Notes under the pieces: generated by a model
Told to the model about the DNA's origin: nothing
Databases searched by the model: none
Seen by the model: only the letters and a program-made list of their open reading frames with translations
Program-made: the position numbers and the translations under genes
Part shown: positions 16,093-23,778 of the stretch, piece by piece
Numbering within the stretch: the first letter of the stretch is position 1
Layout of the letters: every line of letters starts with the position of its first letter
From: Gammaproteobacteria bacterium
GTDB lineage: Bacteria; Pseudomonadota; Gammaproteobacteria; Pseudomonadales; Cellvibrionaceae
DNA: 27,175 nt
NCBI GenBank assembly: GCA_021151835.1
Contig: JAGKWO010000058.1
Span: 1-27,175, forward strand
Reading direction: 5' to 3'

Positions 16093-17258
16093 GGTTCTTT
16101 TGCTGTTTTTACACTGACCGCTTCACCATTGCTAATACCATCGGGCGGGTTATCAATTACTTTATCTTGCGCGAGCAAACCATTTATTTCCAGCGACTTG
16201 CCCAAATCCCGGGTAATACTGATCGATTTGAGAGTGACTTTACTGTCCTGCCCTACTGTCGCAACTTGCAGGCCTGCGGCGTTAAATATCAGTGCACTTG
16301 CAGGAATGCTGAGGGTCTCGGCGGCACTTTGCACCGCGAAGCTCACCCGCGCGTAACTCCCCGGCAAGAGTTCACCGGATGCATTATCCAGTGTTAATTG
16401 CAAGCGCGCGGTACTGGTGCCTGCATCAATCGCACCCGATGATGCAGCAACCGTTGCCTTGAATGTTTTCCCCTGGTGCTCAGGCACAGTGATATTGGCT
16501 TCATCACCATTTTTAATAATGGATGAATAGGTTTGCGGTACATTCACATACAAACGCAATTTACTTGCATCTGAAATAGTAAACAGCGGCGGGCTTGCAC
16601 TGCTGCCAATATTAATCAATGCCCCGATATCAGTATTACGTTCTGTTACTACACCGTTAAACGGCGCGGTGATGCGCGCAAAACGTTTGTTCACTTGCAA
16701 GCGCTCATAGTTCGCTTTGCTTGATTGGAATTGCGCTTGCTTTGCTTCAAAGTCGCTCGCACGATTTTCGTATTCCTGCTGTGAAATAACTTTGCTGGCC
16801 AACAATGATTGCATCCGCTTCAGTGTCGATTCTGAAAGCGCCATATTGGCTTTTGCACTTTCCATATCGGCGCGCGCTTCCAATAATTGCTGGTCGAGAT
16901 CCGGTGTTTCAATTTCGCCAAGCACCTGCCCTGCTTTCACTTGTGCACCAATATCCACCTGCCAGTTTTTTAAATAACCGGGAACGCGCGCATAAATAGG
17001 TGCAGTCGCAAACGCTTCAAAACGCCCGGGCAATTCCAGTACGCGATTCGCATCACTTTTAACGGGTGATACCACTGCCACTGTCGTTATCGCTTGCGCT
17101 GCCGTCCATTCATTTAAATCCTTGCTGCTGTAGGCACGCATGGATAAACCCAGCGCAACGAGCAATACAGCAGCTACACCAATAATAATTCCACTCGTAC
17201 GCAATGCACGACTCGTTTCCGGTCGGGTGGATAACGGGGAATGAGTTAAATCAGGCAT
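16086..17258 (-). CDS. RND efflux periplasmic adaptor (HlyD/MFP family)
   Basis: The 390-residue adaptor has one N-terminal anchor helix (about residues 19-41, GIIIGVAAVLLVALGLSMRA) and no lipobox. Next come a barrel-sandwich half with GAQVKAGQVLGEIETPDLDQQ, an alpha-hairpin (about 110-175), the second lipoyl half FARITAPFNGVVTERNTDIGALI, a beta-barrel and a membrane-proximal domain. It links an inner-membrane RND pump to an outer-membrane channel. The start is decided by GGAG five bases before ATG 17258; the GTG at 17270 would use that GGAG as coding sequence. ATG 17258 overlaps the RND stop by 8 bases, so translation is probably coupled. Confidence 0.93.
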   Translation of the reverse strand: MPDLTHSPLSTRPETSRALRTSGIIIGVAAVLLVALGLSMRAYSSKDLNEWTAAQAITTVAVVSPVKSDANRVLELPGRFEAFATAPIYARVPGYLKNWQVDIGAQVKAGQVLGEIETPDLDQQLLEARADMESAKANMALSESTLKRMQSLLASKVISQQEYENRASDFEAKQAQFQSSKANYERLQVNKRFARITAPFNGVVTERNTDIGALINIGSSASPPLFTISDASKLRLYVNVPQTYSSIIKNGDEANITVPEHQGKTFKATVAASSGAIDAGTSTARLQLTLDNASGELLPGSYARVSFAVQSAAETLSIPASALIFNAAGLQVATVGQDSKVTLKSISITRDLGKSLEINGLLAQDKVIDNPPDGISNGEAVSVKTAKEPG

Positions 17259-20200
17259 GAACTTCTCCACTTAATACAGGCTGCCCATCGCGCTGACGGG
17301 CATGAATAATACTGAACACTACAGGCACGAAAATAAGTGTGGTTACCGTAGCAAATAATAATCCGCCGATAACAGCGCGTCCGAGCGGCGCATTTTGTTC
17401 ACCGCCTTCACCAAGGCCAAGTGCCATTGGTGCCATACCGATAATCATCGCAAGTGCGGTCATTAATACCGGCCGGAAACGCATATAACCCGCTTCAATT
17501 GCGGCCGCCGTTGCATCTTGCAGCTCGGCAAATTTTGTGCGCGCAAAACTGATTACCAAAACACTATTCGCTGTGGCGACGCCCATACACATAATTGCGC
17601 CGGTTAATGCCGGTACTGAAAGCGGTGTGAAGGTTACGAACAGGATCCAGATAATTCCAGCAATTGCAGCGGGCAATGCACTGATCACCACAAACGGATC
17701 ACTCCAGGATTGGAAATTGATAACCAGCAATAAATAAATCAACACGATTGCCCCGAGCAAACCGTAGAGCAAACCACTAAACGATTTTTCCATAGTGGAA
17801 ATTTGCCCGAGCAAATGCACCGTCGACCCTTTGGGAACACTCGCTTCGGTTTCCTTTAATATGCGGCGAATATCCGCTGCCACAGCGCCGAGATCGCGGT
17901 CTTGCGTGGTCATATGCAACTGCACCATGGTTTGAATATCGTATTGGCTGATAACCCCAGGGGCCATACCACGGCCAATAGTAGCGAGCCCGCCCAACTG
18001 CATGTTGCCATCGCTGGTCGTGCTGTTAATGGGCAAGCTTTCCAGCGCCGGTAATGAGTCCAGTAAATATTGCGGTGTTTGCATCACGATAGGGTAGGAA
18101 ACATTGTTCGCGGGGTTCAACCAGAAAGTCGGTGCCGCCTGGCTACTGCCACTCAGGTTTACCACCATATTATTAGTGACATCGCGAATAGTTAGCCCCA
18201 TTTCTTGCGCACGCGTGCGATCAACATCCACTTTCAATACCGGTGCCTGGCGCGTTTGCTGGATGCGTGCATCGGCCACACCGGGAATGGCGCGGAGTTG
18301 TTTTAGCAGTGCATTGGCGTAATCAAAATTGCCATTTAAATTATTCCCGCGAATCTGGATATCAATCGGTGCCGGTGAACCGAAATTTAAAATCTGGCTG
18401 ACGATATCGGATGGTGGAAAACTAAACGTCGCACCGGGAAACTCCTTTGGTAAAACTTCACGCATACGTTTGATGTAATGTGCCGTGGGTTGGTGATCTG
18501 CTGCGAGTGCAATTTGAATATCACCATCCTGCGGGCCGATAACACCGGTGTTGCTGAACGTTAAACTGATTGAGCTGTTGGGCATGCCGATGTTATCAAC
18601 CATAGTCACAATTTCATTGGCGGGAATGATGCGGCGAATCGACTCCTGGATTTCGGCAAACTTTATCGCAGAATCTTCAAGGCGCGTACCGACGGGCAAG
18701 CGCACTTTCATCATAATTTGCCCACCATCCACCGCCGGGAAAAAATTGCGTCCCAAGGCGGGAATCAATGCAAAGGATAAAACGACAAATGCCATAAAAG
18801 CGATCACAAAACCACTGCGATGGACCATAGCCGCTTCGAGGATATTGCGGTAACCGTGCCGGAAATGTTCAAAGCGCGATTCAAACCGGCGCTGGAATCG
18901 CACCAGCGCACTGGATGACGGTTTTGCATCTCCCTGCTCATCCAAATGTGACGAATGGGTGTGCAGCAAATAATTCGCCATGGCCGGAACCAGCGTGCGC
19001 GATAAAATAAATGATGTGATCATTGCAAAAATTACCGCTTCCGCCATGGGCACAAATAAAAAGCGCGGTACACCTTCCAGGAAAAACATCGGCACAAACA
19101 CAATACAAATACACAATAACGATACAAACGCCGGCGTTACGATTTGCGCAGCGCCATCCAGAATCGATTGCTCAACTTCCTTGCCCTGTTCCAGGTGCCA
19201 ATTAATGTTTTCAATGGTAACCGTTGCATCGTCGACCAGAATTCCCACTGCCAATGCAAGCCCACCGAGGGTCATAATATTGAGTGTTTCACCAAAGGCA
19301 TACAGTGCGGCAATGGCACCGAGGATAGACAGTGGAATGGAGGTGGCAATAATGGTGGTAGAACGCCAGCTGCCGAGGAACAATAAAATCATCAAGCTGG
19401 TTAATACTGCTGCAATCACCCCTTCAAGCGCTACTGCTTTTACCGCCGCGCGTACAAACACAGATTGATCATTAATCGGAAGCACTTCCAGGTTTTCCGG
19501 TAAGCCAGGCTTGATTTCCTGCAGCTTGGCCCTGACACCTTCAACAATATCGAGCGTGGATGTTGTGCCAATTTTTAATACCGACATTAATACCGATTTC
19601 GTTCCATCTACGTGAACGATATTGGTTTGCGGCGGATTGCCGTCACGCACTGTCGCTACATCGCGAATATAAACGGCAGCTCCATCAACGACTTTAACCG
19701 GCAAATTCGCAAGGTCATCCAGCGTTACCGCCGCATTATTTAATTGCAGTGTATATTCGCGGTCACCAATTTTTTGCGTGCCCACTGGCGTAATTAAATT
19801 TTGCGCGGCCAGTGCATTTGCTACATCGATTGATGATAAACCGCGCGCTTGTATTGCCTGTGGATTTAAATCGATCTGGATCTGGCGACTCTTGCCACCA
19901 TAAGGCCATGGCACTGAAGCGCCCGGTACAGTCACCAAACGCACACGCAGCGTGTTAAATCCCAAATCGCCCAGCTCCTGTTCCGATAAACCTTGCCCGG
20001 ACAACGCAATTTGTAAAATAGGTACTGTGGACGCATCGTAATTAAGAATAATGGGTGGTGTAGTTCCCACGGGTAATTGCCGCAACATGGTTTGCGCGAC
20101 GGCGGTGACTTGCGCGTTCGCCATGGCAACATCCACACCGGGCTGGAAGAAAATTTTAACAATGCCATAACCTGCGTAAGAGGTTGCTTCGATATGTTCA

Positions 20201-20436
20201 ATATCATTTACGGTCGTGGTAAGGATGCGCTGGAACGTGGTTGTGATCCGCCCTGACATCTGATCCGCCGGCATACCATTGTATTGCCAGGCAACCGAGA
20301 CAACCGGAATACGAATATTGGGAAAAATATCCGTCGGCATGCGCAATGCGGAAAGCGTTCCTGCAATCAATAAAAAAATTGCCAACACCGCACAAGTGTA
20401 GGGCCGCTTTAAGGCGAGCTTAACGATTTGAAGCAT
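17251..20436 (-). CDS. RND family efflux pump inner-membrane subunit (hydrophobe/amphiphile type)
   Basis: A 1061-residue pump of normal RND length with twelve transmembrane helices and two large periplasmic loops. It starts with LALKRPYTCAVLAIFLLIAG and PTDIFPNIRIPVVSVAW, typical of this superfamily. Proton-relay aspartates Asp402 and Asp403 are present in GILVDDATVTIEN; heavy-metal pumps have a single Asp here (VDGAV), so I favour drug or organic substrates. It works as a proton-driven trimer with the adaptor encoded directly downstream. The order pump-then-adaptor is opposite to acrAB/mdtABC, and no TolC-type channel or local regulator gene is in the window, so an unlinked channel must be used. 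The start ATG 20436 has no strong SD. Confidence 0.95.
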   Translation of the reverse strand: MLQIVKLALKRPYTCAVLAIFLLIAGTLSALRMPTDIFPNIRIPVVSVAWQYNGMPADQMSGRITTTFQRILTTTVNDIEHIEATSYAGYGIVKIFFQPGVDVAMANAQVTAVAQTMLRQLPVGTTPPIILNYDASTVPILQIALSGQGLSEQELGDLGFNTLRVRLVTVPGASVPWPYGGKSRQIQIDLNPQAIQARGLSSIDVANALAAQNLITPVGTQKIGDREYTLQLNNAAVTLDDLANLPVKVVDGAAVYIRDVATVRDGNPPQTNIVHVDGTKSVLMSVLKIGTTSTLDIVEGVRAKLQEIKPGLPENLEVLPINDQSVFVRAAVKAVALEGVIAAVLTSLMILLFLGSWRSTTIIATSIPLSILGAIAALYAFGETLNIMTLGGLALAVGILVDDATVTIENINWHLEQGKEVEQSILDGAAQIVTPAFVSLLCICIVFVPMFFLEGVPRFLFVPMAEAVIFAMITSFILSRTLVPAMANYLLHTHSSHLDEQGDAKPSSSALVRFQRRFESRFEHFRHGYRNILEAAMVHRSGFVIAFMAFVVLSFALIPALGRNFFPAVDGGQIMMKVRLPVGTRLEDSAIKFAEIQESIRRIIPANEIVTMVDNIGMPNSSISLTFSNTGVIGPQDGDIQIALAADHQPTAHYIKRMREVLPKEFPGATFSFPPSDIVSQILNFGSPAPIDIQIRGNNLNGNFDYANALLKQLRAIPGVADARIQQTRQAPVLKVDVDRTRAQEMGLTIRDVTNNMVVNLSGSSQAAPTFWLNPANNVSYPIVMQTPQYLLDSLPALESLPINSTTSDGNMQLGGLATIGRGMAPGVISQYDIQTMVQLHMTTQDRDLGAVAADIRRILKETEASVPKGSTVHLLGQISTMEKSFSGLLYGLLGAIVLIYLLLVINFQSWSDPFVVISALPAAIAGIIWILFVTFTPLSVPALTGAIMCMGVATANSVLVISFARTKFAELQDATAAAIEAGYMRFRPVLMTALAMIIGMAPMALGLGEGGEQNAPLGRAVIGGLLFATVTTLIFVPVVFSIIHARQRDGQPVLSGEVHA

Positions 20437-20704
20437 GAGTACACCAATTGAATAAAGGCTTCGCTAAAACATGGCAATGAAGGCGCAGCGCTTTTCATTA
20501 ACATTGTCATTTACATTTTTAAAACGCGGAATCACATCAGAATTAATACATGCGGGGAACATCACCGGTCCGTCGATGAATAGCGCAGTGGCAAATTGCC
20601 CTGGTATTTCATCCGAGCTTTCGCAGGCTTAAGCCATCACTACCGTAACACGAGCAGGAGAGAGCTATACATAACAAAGTTACAGTGGCCATTAGAACGC
20701 AATT

Positions 20705-20750
20705 TGCCAAAATGTTCACTTGGAAGCACTCAAAAATAAACACTTTGGCA
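20705..20750. repeat. Inverted repeat with 22-base spacer
   Basis: TGCCAAAATGTT (20705-20716) and AACACTTTGGCA (20739-20750) are inverted copies with one mismatch. The repeat is 270 bases upstream of the RND pump start and 320 upstream of the DUF2956 gene. It could be a regulator site, a hairpin of an unannotated RNA, or a decayed element end. Confidence 0.5.
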
Positions 20751-21038
20751 GGAAAACCCGACACCAACATTCCATTTTGATTGCTATACGCGTCAGTTCG
20801 ATTAATGGCTATTGGTATTGCAACACGATGAAAAAAACGATGCAACGACATTACGGCATTCTGGCCGATACTATTACCAGACTTAGCTGGGTAAGACACC
20901 CGTATTTACATTTCATAATGCATGGAGAAATACCGATAGGGAAAGGCAAACAGCAGCCAAACCACACACGCGGGAGAGAATTGCAAATAACAAATCCCGA
21001 AATGATCCACTCAATAGCAGGAAATAAAAAATTTGATT

Positions 21039-21047
21039 TGCTAGAAT
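21039..21047 (+). promoter_or_regulatory. Extended -10 promoter for the DUF2956 gene
   Basis: TGCTAGAAT is a TGn-extended -10 (TAGAAT, five of six). The predicted start near 21054 leaves a 20-base leader before ATG 21074, supporting that start rather than upstream ones. Confidence 0.55.
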
Positions 21048-21073
21048 GCGAAAAACGTATTTGGACTACTATT

Positions 21074-21451
21074 ATGACGCAGCCGACAACAGCACCGTCC
21101 CCCGCCAAAAGCAAACAGAAAAAAGATGCACGCGATATCCGCGCTGATGCATTGAAGATTGCCAATAGCATTAAAAATGAGGGCCAGACTCCTGCCGAAA
21201 CCAAAGCGATTGCCAATGGCATCCAGCGCGGCATGGAAATGTTTTTACGCCAACAAAGTGAAAAGACACGTGATCTGGACAAGCGCACCAAAAAAGTAAA
21301 GCAACTCGCCAATCAATTAGCGCAACAAAAAGCCGATGATGATGAGGACGATATTGTAGTTATTCAACAACAATCTCCGCTTCCCTGGATACTGCTTGCA
21401 GCGTCATGGATTCTTTTCATAACAGCGGGAACACTTCACTTTCTGCGTTGA
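21074..21451 (+). CDS. DUF2956 family protein
   Basis: A 125-residue protein matching DUF2956 in pattern: the DARDIRADALKIANSIKNEGQTPAETKAIANGIQRGMEMF region is a typical ALKIA...KxxGQTKEQTKxIAxGIxxG sequence, followed by a charged coiled coil (about 62-90). A single C-terminal transmembrane helix (about 103-122) predicts a tail-anchored inner-membrane protein. Function is unknown for the family. The frame is open upstream to 20720, but residues before Met 21074 have no family similarity and the extended -10 element lies within that stretch, so I start here. Confidence 0.87.
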   Translation: MTQPTTAPSPAKSKQKKDARDIRADALKIANSIKNEGQTPAETKAIANGIQRGMEMFLRQQSEKTRDLDKRTKKVKQLANQLAQQKADDDEDDIVVIQQQSPLPWILLAASWILFITAGTLHFLR

Positions 21452-21603
21452 ACCCAGCGTTGATGAGGTTGTAAATAGCCTTCCGAATTTAAAACAAAAA
21501 TTTATAAAATGGCTCAATAGAATAAAAATTTGATATAAATTTTCTTCTTTCTGTACCCTTGAAAATCATTGCCCGATCACTAATTCAGACTACGTGATGG
21601 ATG

Positions 21604-21666
21604 TCTTACCAAGAGTCGTCACACCATTGATTGTTATTAATTTCTATCGCTTCTTTTTGGAGGATA
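21604..21666 (+). promoter_or_regulatory. 5' UTR of ibpA with SD-sequestering hairpin, likely RNA thermometer
   Basis: The ribosome site GGAGG (21659-21663) pairs entirely within a local hairpin. C50 U51 U52 C53 (last two digits) pair with G59 G60 A61 G62 across a five-U loop. G49 is bulged, and U45 A46 U47 C48 pair with G63 A64 U65 A66. A bulged G opposite the SD is the hallmark of ROSE elements, and the U-rich strand recalls fourU. A small hairpin, UCUU-ACC-AAGA (21604-21614), lies upstream. Heating would open the stem and permit translation. Confidence 0.65.
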
Positions 21667-21670
21667 TTTT

Positions 21671-22138
21671 ATGAACACAATTGATCTGTCACCTCTCTAT
21701 CGCAGCACCATCGGCTTTGACCGTCTGGGTGCATTATTGGATACAGCGCTCCGCGCCGACCAGGCTTCTGCTGGCTATCCACCTTACAACATCGAAGCAA
21801 CTGGCGAAAATCGCTACGGTATCACCCTGGCGGTTGCCGGCTTTGAGGAAAATGAGCTGGATATTCAGACAGAGCGCGGGGTATTAACCGTTCGCGGTAA
21901 AAAAGCGGACGAAGGTAAAGAGCGCAAATATCTGCATCAGGGCATAGCAACACGTGCATTCGAGCGCAAATTCAGCTTGGCCGATCACGTGGAAGTGACA
22001 GGTGCCCAACTCAATAATGGTTTGCTCACTATCAGTCTGGTGAAGGAAATTCCCGAAGCAATGAAACCGAAAAGTATCGCTATCAATAGCAACGGGAATT
22101 TAATCCAGCATCAATCTGATCAAAGCAAAGCAGCCTAA
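21671..22138 (+). CDS. ibpA: Hsp20 family small heat-shock protein (IbpA/IbpB-like)
   Basis: The 155-residue protein contains an alpha-crystallin domain (about 37-125) with the IbpA-like start YPPYNIEATGENRYGITLAVAGF, then ERGVLTVRGKK, the YLHQGIATRAFERKFSL block and the C-terminal GLLTISLVKEIPE strand. The IAI tripeptide after PKS (about 135) is the I-x-I oligomerisation motif. Such proteins are ATP-independent holdases that bind aggregating proteins for DnaK/ClpB. The length is slightly above E. coli IbpA because of a Gln/Ser-rich tail. SD GGAGG is seven bases before ATG 21671 and is sequestered in a hairpin, implying heat-induced translation. A sigma-32-like CTTGAAA lies at 21558 without a clear partner. 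Confidence 0.95.
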   Translation: MNTIDLSPLYRSTIGFDRLGALLDTALRADQASAGYPPYNIEATGENRYGITLAVAGFEENELDIQTERGVLTVRGKKADEGKERKYLHQGIATRAFERKFSLADHVEVTGAQLNNGLLTISLVKEIPEAMKPKSIAINSNGNLIQHQSDQSKAA

Positions 22139-22147
22139 GTGGTAATC

Positions 22148-22169
22148 GCGAGGGCGTTAGCGCCCTCGC
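22148..22169. terminator. Bidirectional terminator-like hairpin
   Basis: A perfect 9-bp GC-rich stem, GCGAGGGCG/CGCCCTCGC, with loop TTAG lies nine bases after the ibpA stop and four before the DoxX stop on the other strand. The U tract is weak on both sides, yet stem strength and position suit termination of both genes. Confidence 0.75.
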
Positions 22170-22173
22170 TTCA

Positions 22174-22545
22174 CTACGCAAAAGGCCGCACAACCAATCT
22201 GCCATAAACAATAAACGCACAAACCGCCACAACAACAAGCCAATAGATGATGGAATTTATATTGGCACTGCCCGAAAAAAATTCTACTGCACAAAACGCC
22301 AGCATAATTACCGCAATGACAATAGCGCCGGCAGGAACCAACACACTGGCGGGTTTATAAAGCGCAGGCAACACAAGGCATAGCGCACACAGTAATTCCA
22401 CCACGGCCAGCGCAAACCAACCCGCATGCGGAATGACATTTAGCGAAGGCATTGTTTGTTCAGCAGTGTGGGAAAATTTCCATACCGCGCCCATGATGGT
22501 GTGCAGTGCGAGAAGAACTTGCAAAATCCATAAAAAAATATTCAT
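22174..22545 (-). CDS. DoxX-like integral membrane protein
   Basis: A 123-residue protein with four predicted transmembrane helices. The start MNIFLWILQVLLALHTIMGAVWKF, the central PHAGWFALAVVELLCALCLVLPAL and the glycine/alanine-rich third helix fit the DoxX/DUF4345-like group. DoxX proteins are implicated in thiosulphate or redox metabolism and oxidative stress, but the role here is not known. Its ATG lies 15 bases after the stop of the sigma-factor gene, so both are likely on one transcript. Confidence 0.85.
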   Translation of the reverse strand: MNIFLWILQVLLALHTIMGAVWKFSHTAEQTMPSLNVIPHAGWFALAVVELLCALCLVLPALYKPASVLVPAGAIVIAVIMLAFCAVEFFSGSANINSIIYWLVVVAVCAFIVYGRLVVRPFA

Positions 22546-22560
22546 GTGTTAGCCCTTTTA

Positions 22561-23463
22561 CTATTGCTGATTATTATCGATAAGTTGAATATCAAGATTG
22601 TCGATGGCGTGTTTATCCATAACGATATCAATGGCGGTAATTTTTCCGTCATTAACGGCGAAGCAAAAAGCCACCACCGTTTTGCCATTCATTCCCCAGG
22701 TAGCACCCGCCAATCCATTTACCCATGACAGTTGTGCACCTTGTGCGCTGCCATTCAATGTATCTGCCACGGGTTTAGCACCAATAATTTCGGCCGCAAA
22801 TTGCGGCGCACCCCTGGCTTTATTGGCGGCGGACACTTTGATGGCGGTTGCATCTGCGCGTAGCACAACATCGGGATGCAACAGGCTAATTAACGCTTCA
22901 AAATTACCTTGCCGCGAAGCCTGCATAAAAGCGGCAACAACGTCCTGCTGCCGTATTACATCTTTATCGGGAATACTGGCACCGCGGACTTGCCGGCGCG
23001 CACGGCTGGCAAGTTGTCTCGTCGCCATTTCCGTGCGTTCGATAATCGGCGCAATGTCCGCAAAGGGGACGTCGAACAAATCGTGCAACACAAATACGAT
23101 TCGTTCCGCTGCCGTCAACTCATCCAATACCAGTAGCAACGCTGGCCCAAGCGTATCGGCAATTATCAGTTTTTCTTCCAGGTTTCCGGCGCCTTCTTCG
23201 GGTAAATCCAACATCCCTTCAAGTGAATCCTCGCGCGCCGCTTTGCGTGAACGAAGCATATCGAGGCAAACCCTGGACACTACCGTAGTGAGCCAGCCAC
23301 CGGGATTATCGATGCGCTCCGCATCAGACCGGTTCAATCTGATCCAGGCCTCCTGCACTGCATCTTCCGCTTCACTGCGTGACCCCAGCATCCGATATGC
23401 CACCGCCTGCAAGCGCTTGCGCGTTGCCTCAAAATGGCTTGTCAACCCGTCGTTATTTTCCAT
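22561..23463 (-). CDS. SigJ-like ECF sigma factor with SnoaL-like C-terminal domain
   Basis: From ATG 23463 the protein is 300 residues. Region 2 (about 10-75) includes AYRMLGSRSEAEDAVQEAW and NPGGWLTTVVSRVCLDMLRSRKAARE. Region 4 (about 105-160) has LLVLDELTAAERIVFVLHDLFDVPFADIAPI and the recognition helix RTEMATRQLASRARR. The final 130 residues form a SnoaL/NTF2-like domain, as in ECF41/ECF56 groups, where the tail controls activity instead of a separate anti-sigma factor. The ECF41 DGGGK motif is replaced by ADATAIK, which favours the ECF56 group. The start is decided by GAGGG five bases before ATG 23463; GTG 23544 and ATG 23487 have no SD. It leads an operon with the DoxX gene. Confidence 0.93.
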   Translation of the reverse strand: MENNDGLTSHFEATRKRLQAVAYRMLGSRSEAEDAVQEAWIRLNRSDAERIDNPGGWLTTVVSRVCLDMLRSRKAAREDSLEGMLDLPEEGAGNLEEKLIIADTLGPALLLVLDELTAAERIVFVLHDLFDVPFADIAPIIERTEMATRQLASRARRQVRGASIPDKDVIRQQDVVAAFMQASRQGNFEALISLLHPDVVLRADATAIKVSAANKARGAPQFAAEIIGAKPVADTLNGSAQGAQLSWVNGLAGATWGMNGKTVVAFCFAVNDGKITAIDIVMDKHAIDNLDIQLIDNNQQ

Positions 23464-23778
23464 TCTGCCCTCACGCTTGTTTGTCATGGTGATGTTTTTT
23501 GGTGCACTACATCCATGACGAATTGGCGACACAAAGTGTGACAATAATTTTAAAAAAAGATATTTGCCGAAATTTTAACCAGAAAAAACAGTTTACATTA
23601 CCTGCATCCACACTTGGTTAGTGCGTCAATGGATGCACAAAATGCGCTGTAATTCGCTGTAATAATGGCTCTTAAAACCTGCACTACACTTACCGCTGCC
23701 ATCATCAGGGAGTCGATGCGGCATTAACCCATTCATTAACATGAAGTGCATATCCATAACACTTAAAGGAGCTATCCT
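23464..23778. other. Intergenic region between sigma operon and second haem protein
   Basis: This 315-base divergent promoter region holds a short palindrome at 23528-23542 (GACACAAAGTGTGAC) and a direct repeat CGCTGTAAT in two copies near 23645-23663. No convincing gene or promoter hexamer pair is seen. Confidence 0.5.

Larger units (their letters stand above)
20437..21073. other. 637-base region without a convincing gene
   Basis: It separates the divergent RND operon and the DUF2956 gene. Open frames cross it on both strands, but their translations show no family pattern or good start. An inverted repeat (20705-20750) and an extended -10 element (21039-21047) are the only clear features. 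A sigma-70 site for the RND operon must lie near 20440-20560, but I cannot place it securely. Confidence 0.6.

Noticed and set aside
20720..21073. 118-residue N-terminal extension of the DUF2956 protein
   Set aside because: No similarity before Met 21074, no SD for the upstream ATG, and an extended -10 promoter lies inside the stretch.
21558..21580. Sigma-32 promoter for ibpA
   Set aside because: CTTGAAA matches the -35, but no CCCCATNT-like -10 is found at 11-16 bases; I mention it only as a hint.
22598..23518. 306-residue plus-strand frame antisense to the sigma factor
   Set aside because: It is a Ser/Ala/Arg-rich shadow of a well-recognised gene, with no start signal or family pattern.
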